A stretch of DNA of 64,000 nt, taken from Halomonas sp. I5-271120 (GTDB lineage Bacteria > Pseudomonadota > Gammaproteobacteria > Pseudomonadales > Halomonadaceae). Below are positions 1 through 9,225 of this stretch, piece by piece. The position numbers and the translations under genes are program-made. The notes under the pieces are model-generated. The model was given only the letters and a program-made list of their open reading frames with translations. It was not told where the DNA came from and did no database searches. Where the stretch lies: NCBI RefSeq assembly GCF_030553075.1, contig NZ_CP130701.1, forward strand, positions 2,790,001 to 2,854,000, written 5' to 3'. How positions within the stretch are numbered: position 1 is the first letter of the stretch; each line of letters opens with the position of its first letter.

Positions 1-788
1 GCGCACCCAAGCGCTTCGCTACCGAAGCCGTGCGACAGGCGCTGGTCAATCTCGAGGCCATCGACGCCCCGGCCGGCCAGATGCCGGTAGTGCTGGGCGC
101 GGGCTGGCCCGGCATTCTGCTGCATGAGGCGGTGGGACACGGCCTCGAAGGCGACTTCAACCGCAAGGGCAGCTCGGCGTTCGCCGGCCGCATGGGCGAG
201 CGGGTCGCCGCCCCCGGCGTGACCGTAGTCGACGATGCGACCCTGAGCGATCGCCGCGGCTCGATGAGCATCGACGACGAAGGTACGCCGGGTCAGTACA
301 CGCCGCTGATCGAAGACGGTGTGCTGACCGGCTACATGCAGGACAAGCTGAATGCACGCCTGATGGGCATGTCGCCCACCGGCAACGCGCGCCGTGAATC
401 CTATGCCCACATGCCCATGCCGCGCATGACCAACACCTACATGCTGGCCGGAAAGGACGATCCCGCGGATATCCTCAAGAGCGTCAAGCGGGGCATTTAT
501 GCGGTCAGCTTCGGCGGTGGTCAGGTGGATATCACCTCGGGCAAGTTCGTGTTCTCGGCGAGCGAAGCCTACCTGATCGAGGACGGCAAGATCACCGCGC
601 CGGTCAAGGGCGCGACCCTGATCGGCAACGGCCCCGAAGCCATGGGCCGTGTCTCGATGATCGGCCATGACCTTGAGCTCGATACCGGTATCGGCGTCTG
701 CGGCAAGGAAGGGCAGGGCGTTCCGGTGGGGGTTGGTCAGCCAACCCTGAAGCTCGATGAGCTGACCGTCGGCGGCACCGATTCGTGA
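1..788 (+). CDS. tldD: TldD metalloprotease, C-terminal part (5' end outside window)
   Basis: The reading frame is already open at base 3, so only about the last 260 of the usual ~480 residues are present. It carries the zinc-binding HEAVGH motif (HExxxH, His codons at 123-125 and 138-140) and the glycine-rich C-terminal fold of the TldD/PmbA family. TldD works with PmbA (TldE) as a heterodimeric protease that trims modified peptides and unfolded peptides and is linked to CcdA antitoxin turnover. pmbA lies 0.7 kb downstream on the same strand, with yjgA on the opposite strand between them. The true start is outside the window; the GTG at 30 is an internal codon. Confidence 0.95.
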   Translation, partial: APKRFATEAVRQALVNLEAIDAPAGQMPVVLGAGWPGILLHEAVGHGLEGDFNRKGSSAFAGRMGERVAAPGVTVVDDATLSDRRGSMSIDDEGTPGQYTPLIEDGVLTGYMQDKLNARLMGMSPTGNARRESYAHMPMPRMTNTYMLAGKDDPADILKSVKRGIYAVSFGGGQVDITSGKFVFSASEAYLIEDGKITAPVKGATLIGNGPEAMGRVSMIGHDLELDTGIGVCGKEGQGVPVGVGQPTLKLDELTVGGTDS

Positions 789-905
789 ACCAGGCAGCTG
801 AGCTCGCGTCCCAGCGGCGCGGGCCATCGGCTCGGCATAGGCATTGAGGGTGAAGTCAACGCCGCTGCCGGGCCGATGGGGGTGCGTTGAGGGCGCTGCC
901 TGTGA
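789..905. other. Convergent gap between tldD and yjgA
   Basis: This 117-bp gap lies between two converging genes. The arms CCATCGGC and GCCGATGG could pair across about 50 bases and might help stop transcription from both sides, but there is no T-run and I see no gene or clear promoter. Confidence 0.3.
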
Positions 906-1409
906 TTACAGGCCGGCCGTATCGCGAATCAGCTTGAACAGCTTGCGCGCGCTGGCTGGCGGCTTCTCCTGGTCACGCTCGCGGCGTGCGTTGCGGATCA
1001 GCTGGCGCAGCGCCTGTCGGTCGACGTCGGGGTGGTCAACGATGAAGGGCTCGAGGGCCTCATCATCGTCGATCAGCCGGTCACGCAGACCTTCCAGGCG
1101 GTGGAAAGCGTGATCACGCCGCAGCTGTTCCTGCTCGAACTCGTCGAAGACCGCCTGGATGCCGGCCACGTCCTCGCGACGCATCAGCTTGCCGATGTAC
1201 TGCATATGTCGGCGACGCCCCTCATGGGAGCGGATGCGCGCGGTTTCCTCGATAGCCGCCAGCAGCTCATCGGAGAGAGGTAGCCGCGCACGCCATGCGT
1301 CGGAGAGGGCGATGATCTTCTCGCCCAGCGCCTGCAGGGCCTGCATTTCCTGTTTGCGCTGGGTCTTGCTTTGCCGACCGTCGTGGTCGGCGGGCGTTTC
1401 AATTGACAT
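906..1409 (-). CDS. yjgA: YjgA/DarP family ribosome-associated protein (DUF615)
   Basis: The 167-residue product matches the small, highly charged, mostly helical DUF615 family, with segments such as RRRHMQYIGKLMR and a basic C-terminus ending KLFKLIRDTAGL. E. coli YjgA (DarP) is about 183 residues and associates with late 50S ribosomal precursors, promoting peptidyl-transferase centre maturation. I chose the ATG at 1407-1409 (MSIETP). The open frame continues far upstream through the antisense of pmbA, but that extension is a shadow. It is divergent from pmbA, with only about 65 bp between the starts. Confidence 0.9.
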   Translation of the reverse strand: MSIETPADHDGRQSKTQRKQEMQALQALGEKIIALSDAWRARLPLSDELLAAIEETARIRSHEGRRRHMQYIGKLMRREDVAGIQAVFDEFEQEQLRRDHAFHRLEGLRDRLIDDDEALEPFIVDHPDVDRQALRQLIRNARRERDQEKPPASARKLFKLIRDTAGL

Positions 1410-1475
1410 GCCATTACCATCAGCATTGGGAGGTTGGCGCAGTATACCAGCCAGCCTCGCGACAAGGAGACCAAG

Positions 1476-2816
1476 ATGACTCAGGCTTTCGATGCCGCCG
1501 CCCAGCAGGCATTGCTGGAGTCCCGGGCCCAGGCCGCGCTCGACCAGGCGCGCTCCCTGGGGGCCGATGCCTGCGAGGTGGGGGCCAGCGTCGATCAGGG
1601 AATCGGCGTCAGCGTGCGCCTTGGTGAGGTGGAAACCGTCGAGCTGTCCCGTGATCAGGGCATCGCGGTGACCGTCTATGTGGGCAAACGCAAGGGCACG
1701 GCATCGTCGTCGGATGCCGGCGAAGCCTCCATCCGCGCCGCCGTGGATCAGGCCATGGCCATCGCGCGCCACACCGGTGAGGACGGCTTTGCCGGCCTGG
1801 CGCCGGCCGAACTGATGGCCCGCGAGCTGCCGGACCTCGATGTCCACCATCCCTGGCCGTTGACCACCGATGAAGCCATCGAGCGCGCCCTGGCCTGCGA
1901 AGCGGCCGGCCGGGCGGTGGAAGGGATCAGCAAGTCCGAGGGTGCGGACCTCTCCAGCGGCGAAGGCGTGCGTGTCTATGCTAATAGCCACGGTTTTCTC
2001 GGCAGCCAGCGCGGCAGCCGCCACTCGCTGTCCTGCATGCTGATCGCCGAGGACGACAACGGCATGCAGCGCGACTATGACTACTCCAGCGAACGTGACC
2101 CCCGCAAGCTCGCCAGCGCCGAGGCAATCGGTGCCTCGGCCGCTGAGCGCACCCTGCGGCGCCTGGGGGCCCAGCGCCCGGTGACCGGTCGCTTCCCGGT
2201 GATGTTCGACCCCAGCCTGGCCGGCGGCCTGATCGGCCATCTGATGGGAGCGCTGGCCGGTGGTGCCCTGTACCGCGAGTCCTCTTTCCTTTGTGATCGG
2301 CTCGGCGACAGTCTCTTTCCGGACTGGTTCAGCCTCTTTGAGCGGCCCCGGGAAATGGGCGCCATGGCCAGCAGCCCCTTCGACAATGACGGCGTCTACA
2401 CCCGTGACAATGTGTTCATCGACCAGGGGCGCATCGCCAGCTATATGCTCTCGGCTTACAGCGCCAAGCGGTTGAACATGACCACTACCGGTAATGCCGG
2501 CGGGGCGCGAAATCTGCGTCTAGAAGCGCCGCTCGAGAGCCGTGATGCGCTGCTTGCGAAAATGGATCGTGGTGTGCTGGTCACCGAGCTGATGGGGCAG
2601 GGGGTCAACGGCGTGACCGGTGACTACTCGCGCGGTGCCGCGGGCTTCTGGGTCGAGAATGGCCGCATCCAGTATCCGGTTGAGGAATTCACCATTGCCG
2701 GCAGCCTGCCGAAGATGTTCGCGGGACTGATCGGGGTCGGCGACGATATCGATACTCGCGGTAGCGTGCATAGCGGCAGTTGGCTGATCGATGAGATGAC
2801 GATCGCCGGCGGTTAA
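1476..2816 (+). CDS. pmbA: PmbA/TldE, partner subunit of the TldD protease
   Basis: The 446-residue product belongs to the TldD/PmbA family and is close to the 450 residues of E. coli PmbA. It lacks the HExxxH zinc motif of TldD, as expected for the non-catalytic half of the heterodimer. Family features include the glycine-rich stretch TGNAGGARNL and the C-terminal VGDDIDTRGSVHSGSW. The ATG at 1476 has a good Shine-Dalgarno, AAGGAG at 1464-1469; the longer open frame from 1434 has none. Together with TldD it processes peptides in the cytoplasm. Confidence 0.95.
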   Translation: MTQAFDAAAQQALLESRAQAALDQARSLGADACEVGASVDQGIGVSVRLGEVETVELSRDQGIAVTVYVGKRKGTASSSDAGEASIRAAVDQAMAIARHTGEDGFAGLAPAELMARELPDLDVHHPWPLTTDEAIERALACEAAGRAVEGISKSEGADLSSGEGVRVYANSHGFLGSQRGSRHSLSCMLIAEDDNGMQRDYDYSSERDPRKLASAEAIGASAAERTLRRLGAQRPVTGRFPVMFDPSLAGGLIGHLMGALAGGALYRESSFLCDRLGDSLFPDWFSLFERPREMGAMASSPFDNDGVYTRDNVFIDQGRIASYMLSAYSAKRLNMTTTGNAGGARNLRLEAPLESRDALLAKMDRGVLVTELMGQGVNGVTGDYSRGAAGFWVENGRIQYPVEEFTIAGSLPKMFAGLIGVGDDIDTRGSVHSGSWLIDEMTIAGG

Positions 2817-2875
2817 CCAACAGGGTACGGCCTATGGCGAGGCCAGCCCTATTCCAATGCCCAGCTAGCCAAAAC

Positions 2876-2902
2876 AAAAGCCACCCTTCGGGGTGGCTTT
2901 TT
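2876..2902. terminator. Bidirectional terminator between pmbA and ptsO
   Basis: The hairpin AAAAGCCACCC - TTCG - GGGTGGCTTTTT has a stable UUCG-type loop, T-run on the right and A-run on the left. It can therefore stop pmbA on the plus strand and the rpoN-ptsO operon on the minus strand. Confidence 0.9.
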
Positions 2903-2962
2903 GCGGTCTTGCCGGTCAGAACAAAAACGGTGGCGCACGTGCTGAGACTGGCCGCTAGCGGC

Positions 2963-3232
2963 TCAGGCATCCTCGTCGAAGCGCGCCTCGAACAGCGCTT
3001 CGACGGCCGCCAGCACGGCCTCGGCGTCATCGCCCTCGGCATGGATCTCCAACGCGCTGCCACAGGGAGCGGCGAGCATCAACAGCGCCATAACGTTGGC
3101 GGCATCGGCGTCTCGGCCCTGATGATGCACGGTGACGCAGGCCTTATAGGCCTGGCAGCACTGCACCAGCTTGGTCGCTGCACGCGCATGCAGGCCGCGC
3201 TTGTTGACGAGGGTGAGCTCACGTCTTGGCAT
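2963..3232 (-). CDS. ptsO: NPr, HPr-family phosphocarrier of the nitrogen PTS
   Basis: The 89-residue protein is a PTS HPr-fold carrier. The phosphorylatable histidine is His15 in NKRGLHARAA. It carries phosphate from PtsP (EI-Ntr, not in this window) to PtsN. It is the last gene of rpoN-hpf-ptsN-rapZ-ptsO: rapZ stops 5 bp before this start, and a bidirectional terminator follows. Position identifies it as NPr rather than the sugar-PTS HPr. The C-terminus is acidic (FEARFDEDA). Confidence 0.93.
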   Translation of the reverse strand: MPRRELTLVNKRGLHARAATKLVQCCQAYKACVTVHHQGRDADAANVMALLMLAAPCGSALEIHAEGDDAEAVLAAVEALFEARFDEDA

Positions 3233-3237
3233 GGCCG

Positions 3238-4143
3238 TCAGCGTCCTTGCTGTCCTGAAGAGTCGGGCTGAGAGATGGCGGTGTGGATACCCAGTTCACG
3301 GTGGCGCAGCCGCACTCCGGGGTGGTGTGTTGCGAAGTGGCGGGCCAGCCGCTCGGCGAGATAGACCGAGCGATGTTGGCCGCCGGTGCAGCCAATGGCC
3401 ACCGTCATGTAGCTGCGGTGACTGGCCTGGTAGGCTGGCAGCCAGCGGGTCAGCCAGTCGATGATGTCGCTGGCTAGCCGGTCCACGTCTTCGTACCCCT
3501 CGAGAAACTCGATGATCTCCGGGTCGCGGCCGGTAGACTGACGCAGTCGCGGGTCCCAGTAGGGGTTGGGAAGACAGCGAGCATCGAACACGGTATCGGC
3601 ATCCAGTGGTACGCCGCCCTTGAAGCCGAAAGATTCGAACGTCAGAGTCATCTGCTGGTCGTGATGCTGGGCAACCTGCTCGCAGATACGGCCCCGCAGC
3701 TCGTGAACCGACAGTCGGGAGGTGTCGATGATCAGGTCGGCGAGATCCAGGATCTCGGCGAGAGCGCCCTCTTCGCTGTCGATGGCCTCGGCCAGCGTCA
3801 TCTGGCTGTCGCGCGTCAGCGGGTGGCGCCGTCGGGTGGCCGAATAGCGCTCGAGCAGGATCTTCGATTCGGCGGTCAGATAGACCACCTGACACTGGAT
3901 GCCGCGGGCCTGAAGATCGGCGAGTAGGCTCGGGAAGCGCTCAAGGGCATCCGGAAGGTTGCGGGCATCGATGCTGACGGCGCTGCAAGAGCGTCGCGTC
4001 GCGTCGCGCTGCAGCTCGTCGACCAGGGAACTCAGCAGCATGGCGGGTAGGTTGTCGATCGCGTAGTAGCCCAGGTCTTCCAGGGCCTGCAGGGCAATCG
4101 ACTTGCCTGAACCGGAGCGGCCGCTGATGATCACGAGCTGCAT
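3238..4143 (-). CDS. rapZ: RapZ, RNase adapter / nucleotide-binding protein
   Basis: The 301-residue protein has a Walker A at residues 8-15 (GRSGSGKS), the DLGYYAIDNLP segment typical of RapZ/YvcJ, and the C-terminal GCTGGQHRSV motif. In E. coli RapZ binds GlmZ and guides RNase E to cut it, so controlling glucosamine-6-phosphate synthase; whether that sRNA circuit exists here cannot be judged from the window. The ATG at 4143 is preceded on the minus strand by AGGAG. It sits between ptsN and ptsO, the usual place. Confidence 0.95.
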   Translation of the reverse strand: MQLVIISGRSGSGKSIALQALEDLGYYAIDNLPAMLLSSLVDELQRDATRRSCSAVSIDARNLPDALERFPSLLADLQARGIQCQVVYLTAESKILLERYSATRRRHPLTRDSQMTLAEAIDSEEGALAEILDLADLIIDTSRLSVHELRGRICEQVAQHHDQQMTLTFESFGFKGGVPLDADTVFDARCLPNPYWDPRLRQSTGRDPEIIEFLEGYEDVDRLASDIIDWLTRWLPAYQASHRSYMTVAIGCTGGQHRSVYLAERLARHFATHHPGVRLRHRELGIHTAISQPDSSGQQGR

Positions 4144-4225
4144 GCATATCTCCTGCTGGCCGGGTCAGTGGGCGGTGGTGATCAGTGAGCGTGTGAGTGC
4201 GTCGCGCAAGGCGCAGGTCTGGCTG
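4144..4225 (-). other. Gap between ptsN and rapZ with a degenerate 17-nt duplication
   Basis: The 82-bp gap contains two imperfect copies of TCAGTGRGCGNTG, starting at 4165 and 4182. It also holds the rapZ Shine-Dalgarno. I see no terminator, so rapZ is probably co-transcribed with ptsN. Confidence 0.35.
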
Positions 4226-4708
4226 TTAGCCAGAACGGTCTTCGCTTGCGTGGCGGCGGATGGCGTCCAGCAAGGTCTCGTAAAGCTGGCGCTGGGTCTC
4301 GCTCTTACGCAGCTGCTGGCGCGTCTCGGGGTCGTTCATGACCGCCGCGACTTGGCCGAGCAGGGCGAGGTGAGCGTCATCGGCCTGTTCAGGGACCAGC
4401 AGCACGAAGACCAGATCAACGGGCTCGCCGTCGATGGCATCGAAGTCAACAGGCTCGCTGAGCTTGAGGAAACCGGCCAGAGGTGACTTGCAGTGCGGGT
4501 TTCGGGCATGCGGAATGGCAACGCCATGTCCGATGCCCGTGCTGCCCAGCCGCTCGCGACCAACCAGGCGACTGAAGACCTCCTGGCTGTCCAGGCTGGG
4601 CGTATTCTGGGCGATGAAGGTGCTGAAGAATTCCAGCACACGCTTCTTGCTTCCCCCGGGCACGCCGAACAGGGCGCGCTCGGGGGGCAGGATGGATTCC
4701 AACGTCAT
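4226..4708 (-). CDS. ptsN: EIIA-Ntr, nitrogen-PTS regulatory phosphoacceptor
   Basis: The 160-residue PTS EIIA type-2 domain has its phosphorylatable histidine at His67 in GVAIPHAR. PtsN receives phosphate from NPr and, depending on phosphorylation state, regulates potassium uptake, KdpD and other targets in relatives. The ATG at 4708 (MTLESIL) was preferred over the upstream in-frame extension, which overlaps hpf in a different frame and does not resemble the family. hpf stops 4 bp upstream. Confidence 0.95.
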   Translation of the reverse strand: MTLESILPPERALFGVPGGSKKRVLEFFSTFIAQNTPSLDSQEVFSRLVGRERLGSTGIGHGVAIPHARNPHCKSPLAGFLKLSEPVDFDAIDGEPVDLVFVLLVPEQADDAHLALLGQVAAVMNDPETRQQLRKSETQRQLYETLLDAIRRHASEDRSG

Positions 4709-4712
4709 GATG

Positions 4713-5021
4713 TCAGCGAACGCTGGCGCCTTGGGCGCGCGCCTGTGTTTTTTCCTTGTGCTTGACAAGCTGACGGTCGAGCTTGTCGGCGAGGGCGTCA
4801 ATCGCGGCGTACATATCTGTGTCTTCGGCTTCGGCATGCAATTCAGCACCGGCTGCATGCAGGGTGCAGCCGGCCTGCTGGCGCTCTTTCTCGATGGAAA
4901 GGGTGGCCTGAACCGTGGTGATGTTGTCGTAATGACGCTCCAGGCGGGCGAGCTTCTCGTTCACATAGTCACGCAGTGCGTCGGTGAGTTCGACGTGATG
5001 GCCGGTGATGTTGACTTGCAT
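4713..5021 (-). CDS. hpf: Hibernation promoting factor, short form
   Basis: The 102-residue protein starts MQVNITGHHVELTDALRDYV, the signature of the S30AE/HPF family. Its length fits the short HPF, which with RMF forms 100S ribosome dimers in stationary phase. It lies directly downstream of rpoN, as in most gammaproteobacteria. The start has an AAGGAG Shine-Dalgarno on the minus strand at about 5029-5034. Confidence 0.95.
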   Translation of the reverse strand: MQVNITGHHVELTDALRDYVNEKLARLERHYDNITTVQATLSIEKERQQAGCTLHAAGAELHAEAEDTDMYAAIDALADKLDRQLVKHKEKTQARAQGASVR

Positions 5022-5177
5022 GGCACGCTCCTTATCCTGCGGTTGGCCAATCGATTGTAACCCTTTTTGGCGCGCTGCATACCCCTTCTCAAGGCGCTTT
5101 TCCTACGCGATTACTTTCGGTGTTTTTCCACCGCCAGGTCAACAGGTTATGCCGTTAAGGTGCGGTTCTTCACGGCA
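5022..5177 (-). promoter_or_regulatory. hpf: rpoN-hpf gap, possible internal promoter for hpf
   Basis: The 156-bp gap contains, on the minus strand, TACAAT (complement of 5054-5059) about 33 bp ahead of the hpf start. I found no good -35 at the right distance, so the promoter call is tentative. No terminator is visible. Confidence 0.3.
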
Positions 5178-6584
5178 TCATGAAAGCCGCTTGCGCTCAC
5201 TGGAAGGTGGGATGCCCAGCGCTTCTCGATACTTGGCCACGGTACGCCTGGCTACCTGTATACCACTATCGGCCAGCAGATCGACCAGCTTGCTGTCTGA
5301 GAGCGGCTTGCGCGGCGGCTCGCTGCCGATCAGCTTCTTTAGCCGCGCGCGAATGGCCGTACTGGAATGCGCGTCACCGCCTTCGCCGCCGACCTGGCTC
5401 GAGAAGAAATACTTCAGCTCAAAAACGCCCCGCGGGGTATGGATGAATTTCTGCGTGGTGACCCGCGAGATCGTCGATTCATGCATTTCGACCTGTGCGG
5501 CGATGTCGGCCAGGATCAGGGGCTTCATGGCCTCTTCGCCCTTATCGAGGAAATCGAGTTGGCGAACCATGATTTCGCGCCCCACGCGCAGCAGGGTGTC
5601 GTTGCGGCTCGACAAGCTCTTGATCAGCCAGCGAGCCTCCTGCAGATGCTGCTTCATGAAGGTGTTGTCGTCGCTCTTGTCGGCACGACGAATCAGTGCG
5701 GCATAATCCGGCTGGATGCGCATCCGCGGCAGTGCCTCGGGGTTGAGCTCGATATGCCACCCCTCATGGCTGTGCCGGGCGATCAGGTCGGGAATCACAT
5801 AATCGCTGCCGTCGTTGTCGAACGCCTGGCCGGGTCGCGGATCGAGTGAGCGGATCAGGGCGATCACCTGGCCTAGCTGCTCGTCGTCCAGTCGCAACCG
5901 CCGCTTGAGCAGCTTGCGATCATCGCTGGCCAGGGCCTCGAGAAACTGGCGAATCAGGCGCTTGGCCTGGGGAAGCAGGGGAATGTCTGCCGGCAGGGCG
6001 CCAAGTTGGAGTAGCAGGCACTCGCGCAGGTCGCGGGCAAAGATACCGGTGGGCTCGAACTGCTGCAGGCGCAGCAGGACCCGTTCGACGTCACTGGTCT
6101 TGAGGCTGTCGAGCCCCTGGGCACGCAGGCCCTGAGTCAATTCGTCGAGGCTGCCTTCCAGGTAGCCGCTGGGGGCCACGGCATCGATCAGGCTCTCGGC
6201 AATCTGGCGTTCGGTATCATTGACGTCGGCCATGGCCAGTTGCCAGGCGAGATGGTCGCGCAGGCTGACACCGATGGCATTGCGATCGAGGTCGGGGCCC
6301 TCTGAGCCGGCTCCTGAGGCCGCCATGTCCTGATAGGTATCAGACCAGTCGCTGTCGGTAGACAACTCGCTTGGAATCTCGGTAGACCAGTCATCCTCAC
6401 GTGGCTCGGCAACGTCCTGCTCGCCATAGGCCTCATCGAGTTCCAGCATGGGGTTGGATTCCAGCGCCTGCTGAATCTCCTGGCGCAAATCCAGGGTCGA
6501 GAGTTGCAGCAGCGCGATCGCCTGCTGGAGCTGAGGTGTCATGGTCAGCTGGGTGCCGACGCGGAGTTGCAACGAGGGTTTCAT
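5178..6584 (-). CDS. rpoN: RNA polymerase sigma-54 factor
   Basis: The 468-residue product has region I at the N-terminus (MKPSLQLRVGTQLTMTPQ, rich in Q and L, the part that contacts activators), an acidic region II around residues 55-100, the core-binding and helix-turn-helix region, and the C-terminal RpoN box ARRTVAKYRE that reads the -24 element. I chose the ATG at 6582-6584 because homologues begin at this point; an in-frame ATG two codons earlier and a longer frame to 6698 also exist. It probably heads transcription of hpf-ptsN-rapZ-ptsO. Confidence 0.95.
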   Translation of the reverse strand: MKPSLQLRVGTQLTMTPQLQQAIALLQLSTLDLRQEIQQALESNPMLELDEAYGEQDVAEPREDDWSTEIPSELSTDSDWSDTYQDMAASGAGSEGPDLDRNAIGVSLRDHLAWQLAMADVNDTERQIAESLIDAVAPSGYLEGSLDELTQGLRAQGLDSLKTSDVERVLLRLQQFEPTGIFARDLRECLLLQLGALPADIPLLPQAKRLIRQFLEALASDDRKLLKRRLRLDDEQLGQVIALIRSLDPRPGQAFDNDGSDYVIPDLIARHSHEGWHIELNPEALPRMRIQPDYAALIRRADKSDDNTFMKQHLQEARWLIKSLSSRNDTLLRVGREIMVRQLDFLDKGEEAMKPLILADIAAQVEMHESTISRVTTQKFIHTPRGVFELKYFFSSQVGGEGGDAHSSTAIRARLKKLIGSEPPRKPLSDSKLVDLLADSGIQVARRTVAKYREALGIPPSSERKRLS

Positions 6585-6792
6585 GACCATGGCGTGGCGC
6601 GTGTCAGCAAAATGGAATGGATAACTTAGCCCCTGGCCGGATGCCATGCAAGCCACTGAGAGCAAATCATTAGCAATAAACATGCCATTGACAGGCAAAG
6701 ATTCGCATTTCGAATGTCAGGCAGGGGCTTTGTGTCGTCGGGGGAGGTGGGGTTCCTGCGCCAGATTGGCATCTAGAGCGCTGCAGTGAGGC
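6585..6792 (-). other. Gap between lptB and rpoN, presumed rpoN promoter region
   Basis: This 208-bp stretch is clearly AT-richer than its surroundings near 6640-6715. It is the natural place for an rpoN promoter, but I could not settle on a -35/-10 pair, and no gene or strong hairpin is visible. Confidence 0.3.
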
Positions 6793-7518
6793 CTAGAGCC
6801 GGAAATCCTCGCCCAGGTAGACGTCCCTGACCTTCTGGTTGGCGAGGATGGCCTCGGTATCGCCTGCGGCAATGATTTCACCGTCGCCGACGATGTAGGC
6901 GCTGTCGCAGATATCCAGGGTCTCACGCACGTTGTGGTCGGTGATCAGTACGCCGATGCCGCGTGCGCGCAGGGCACGGATGATCGACTTGATGTCGGAT
7001 ACCGAGATCGGGTCGACGCCAGCGAAGGGCTCATCGAGCAGGATGAAGGCCGGCTCGGTGGCCAGCGCACGAGCGATCTCGACTCGGCGGCGCTCGCCAC
7101 CGGACAGGCTCATGCCGGTGTTGTCGCGGATGTGGTCGATGTGAAACTCGGCCAGCAGTTCCTCGAGTCGGGTCTGGCGACCGGCACGGTCGAGGTCGCG
7201 GCGGGTCTCGAGAATGGCCAGGATGTTGTCCTTGACCGACAGCTTGCGAAAGATCGAGGCTTCCTGGGGCAGGTAACCGATACCGGCCTGCGCCCGCTCG
7301 TGCATGGCGGCTGCGGACAGGTCCAGGTCATCGATGTGCACCGTGCCGGCATCGGCACGCACCAGCCCGACGATCATGTAGAACGAGGTGGTCTTGCCTG
7401 CGCCGTTGGGCCCCAGCAGGCCGACGATCTGGCCCTGGTCGATGGACAGGCTGATGTCCTTGACCACACGGCGGCGTTTGTAGCTTTTGGCCAGGTGGCG
7501 AACGCTCAGGGTCTTCAT
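6793..7518 (-). CDS. lptB: LptB, ATPase of the LPS transporter
   Basis: The 241-residue ABC ATPase has a Walker A at 36-43 (GPNGAGKT), the LSGGERRR signature, and Walker [13 protein letters not shown]. It powers LptFG in lifting LPS from the inner membrane to the LptC-LptA bridge. It is the distal gene of kdsD-kdsC-lptC-lptA-lptB and starts 8 bp after the lptA stop. LptF/G are not in this window, as usual. Confidence 0.96.
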   Translation of the reverse strand: MKTLSVRHLAKSYKRRRVVKDISLSIDQGQIVGLLGPNGAGKTTSFYMIVGLVRADAGTVHIDDLDLSAAAMHERAQAGIGYLPQEASIFRKLSVKDNILAILETRRDLDRAGRQTRLEELLAEFHIDHIRDNTGMSLSGGERRRVEIARALATEPAFILLDEPFAGVDPISVSDIKSIIRALRARGIGVLITDHNVRETLDICDSAYIVGDGEIIAAGDTEAILANQKVRDVYLGEDFRL

Positions 7519-7526
7519 GATGGGCC

Positions 7527-8054
7527 TTATTGCTGAGGTGTCAGGGTCATGCGCACGCGCTGGTCTTGATCACCATCGCTATTGCCATTGCTGGTGGCTT
7601 CGACCACGCGACGATCGAGATAGTAGTCGACCTTGGCGCCGGTGAACGTGTCCTGGCCGCGATGAAGCTCTGCCTGATTGATCAGCTCTACCCGGCGCTC
7701 GAGGGTGTGATAGATGATGGTGCGACCCCAGCCCTTCGCCAGCGGCGCATCGGGGCTCGGCTTCTGTTCGATGTAGGCCCGGTTGCCGGTGGCGTCGATG
7801 CGGGACACTTCGCCCTGATCGGTGCGGCTGATGGTGACCTTCTGACCGGTCAGCTTCATGCTGCCCTGGCGCATGTCGACATCGCCGGTGTAGACGGCGG
7901 TCCCCGCCTGGTCATCGAGTTCCAGGCGGTCGGCGACGATCTCGATGGGTGCGCTGGCGTCGCCCTCGAGGGCCAGTGCCGGTAATGCGCCCAGGCTCAG
8001 CAGGGCGGGTAGCAGCAGGCCAAGAGCCCGGCGTGTAAGGTCGCGTCTCATCAT
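7527..8054 (-). CDS. lptA: LptA, periplasmic LPS bridge protein
   Basis: The 175-residue product has a cleavable signal peptide ([14 protein letters not shown]... ending ALA-LE near residue 29) followed by an OstA/LptA beta-jellyroll domain with [19 protein letters not shown] and [10 protein letters not shown]. LptA polymerises between LptC and LptD to carry LPS across the periplasm. It overlaps lptC by 4 bases (ATGA at 8051-8054) and is followed directly by lptB. The Pseudomonas equivalent is called LptH. Confidence 0.93.
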   Translation of the reverse strand: MMRRDLTRRALGLLLPALLSLGALPALALEGDASAPIEIVADRLELDDQAGTAVYTGDVDMRQGSMKLTGQKVTISRTDQGEVSRIDATGNRAYIEQKPSPDAPLAKGWGRTIIYHTLERRVELINQAELHRGQDTFTGAKVDYYLDRRVVEATSNGNSDGDQDQRVRMTLTPQQ

Positions 8055-8632
8055 GGGGCTTGCTCCTTAGGAGGGTGGAAACCGTGAACGTTGCCGGTCA
8101 GGCGCATCAGGTCATCATCGAACCATACATCCAGCTTGTCACCCCGCATGCGCTGGGGTGGCTGGGTGATGTGGGCTTCGCCGTCGCTCCAGGCGTGGTT
8201 GGTGACGGTATCGACGTGCAGAACGTCGGTGTCCAGCTGCCAGCCTTCTCCGGGGGACTCGAGGTGTGCATCGCCGCGCAGCACCAGCGGGTTGCCGTCT
8301 GCGCCCAGCGTACCTTCCAGGCCGCTCGCCAGCCACAGGTCGCCATCGCTATCGAGCAGGCGAGCCTTGGGTGTCTCGGCGCGGGTCAAGTCGTTGTTCG
8401 GGGTGTGCACCAGTCGCGGTGTTACCAGGCGCTGATGAGGCCGGCCTTCTTCATCGAAGCGGGTCAGGGTCACGCCCTCGAGATAGAAATCGGGCTCGCC
8501 GGCGCTGTCCGTCGGCACCGGTCCCGGCGTGGGCACATCGCTCTGCTCGATGAATGTCAGGACGCCGCCCAGCGCGACCAGCAGCAGGGCTAGCCAGACG
8601 CGGGGCGAGGGGCGAGGCAGGCGCATTGCCAT
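8051..8632 (-). CDS. lptC: LptC, inner-membrane LPS transport protein
   Basis: The 193-residue protein has one N-terminal membrane anchor (WLALLLVALGGVLTFI, about residues 13-28) and a periplasmic LptC domain with FYLEGVTLTRFDEEGRP. It receives LPS from LptBFG and passes it to LptA. It overlaps kdsC by 1 base (TGATG) and lptA by 4 bases, so translation is probably coupled through the set. A second in-frame Met lies two codons in. Confidence 0.93.
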   Translation of the reverse strand: MAMRLPRPSPRVWLALLLVALGGVLTFIEQSDVPTPGPVPTDSAGEPDFYLEGVTLTRFDEEGRPHQRLVTPRLVHTPNNDLTRAETPKARLLDSDGDLWLASGLEGTLGADGNPLVLRGDAHLESPGEGWQLDTDVLHVDTVTNHAWSDGEAHITQPPQRMRGDKLDVWFDDDLMRLTGNVHGFHPPKEQAP

Positions 8633-9216
8633 CAGCTGCGACCGGGGGCCACGGTTGCGTGTCCTGACGCGCCGGCGGCGTAGGACTCGATCACCGCGGT
8701 CCAGTGGCCCTGGATGTCGAGCAGGGTGTCGCAGATATCGCGTACGGCGCCGTGGCCGCCGCTGCGTGCGGTGACCCAGTCGGCCGTCTGGCGCACGTAG
8801 GAGGGCGCGTTGGGCACGCTGATGCCGAGGCCTGCGGCCTGGATAGCGGCCAGATCCTGAAGATCATCGCCGCAGTAGGCGGCCTGAGACAGCTCGAGAC
8901 CCAGGCTCTGGGTCAGTTCGCGCAGGGCGATGAGCTTGTCGTCGCGGTGCTGGAAGACGTGTTCTATTCCTAGGGCGGCGGCGCGCTGAGTGACCATCGG
9001 CGATTCGCGTCCGGTGATCAGGGCGACCTCGATGCCGGCCTGGCGCAGCAGCTTGATGCCGTGCCCATCCTGGGTGTGGAAAGCTTTGATCTCGATGCCG
9101 TCGGCCTGAAAGTAGAGGCGACCGTCGGTGAGGATACCGTCCACGTCCAGTGCCAGCAGGCGGATCTGACGGGCGCGACCGGTAAGTTCTGGCGCAAGCG
9201 TGGAATCGGGTGTCAT
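8632..9216 (-). CDS. kdsC: KDO-8-phosphate phosphatase
   Basis: The 194-residue HAD-superfamily protein has the nucleophile motif DVDGILTDG (Asp24, Asp26), ALITGRES, and GDDLQDLAAI. KdsC removes phosphate from KDO-8-P to give KDO for the LPS inner core. The compact C0-type HAD fold forms tetramers in relatives. It follows kdsD by 9 bp and precedes lptC with a 1-base overlap, linking KDO supply to LPS export. Confidence 0.95.
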   Translation of the reverse strand: MTPDSTLAPELTGRARQIRLLALDVDGILTDGRLYFQADGIEIKAFHTQDGHGIKLLRQAGIEVALITGRESPMVTQRAAALGIEHVFQHRDDKLIALRELTQSLGLELSQAAYCGDDLQDLAAIQAAGLGISVPNAPSYVRQTADWVTARSGGHGAVRDICDTLLDIQGHWTAVIESYAAGASGHATVAPGRS

Positions 9217-9225
9217 GACATCTCC

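Noticed and set aside
906..2240. 444-codon open frame on the minus strand across pmbA and yjgA
   Set aside because: Only the last 167 codons match the YjgA family; the rest is antisense to pmbA and is open because of GC-rich codon bias.
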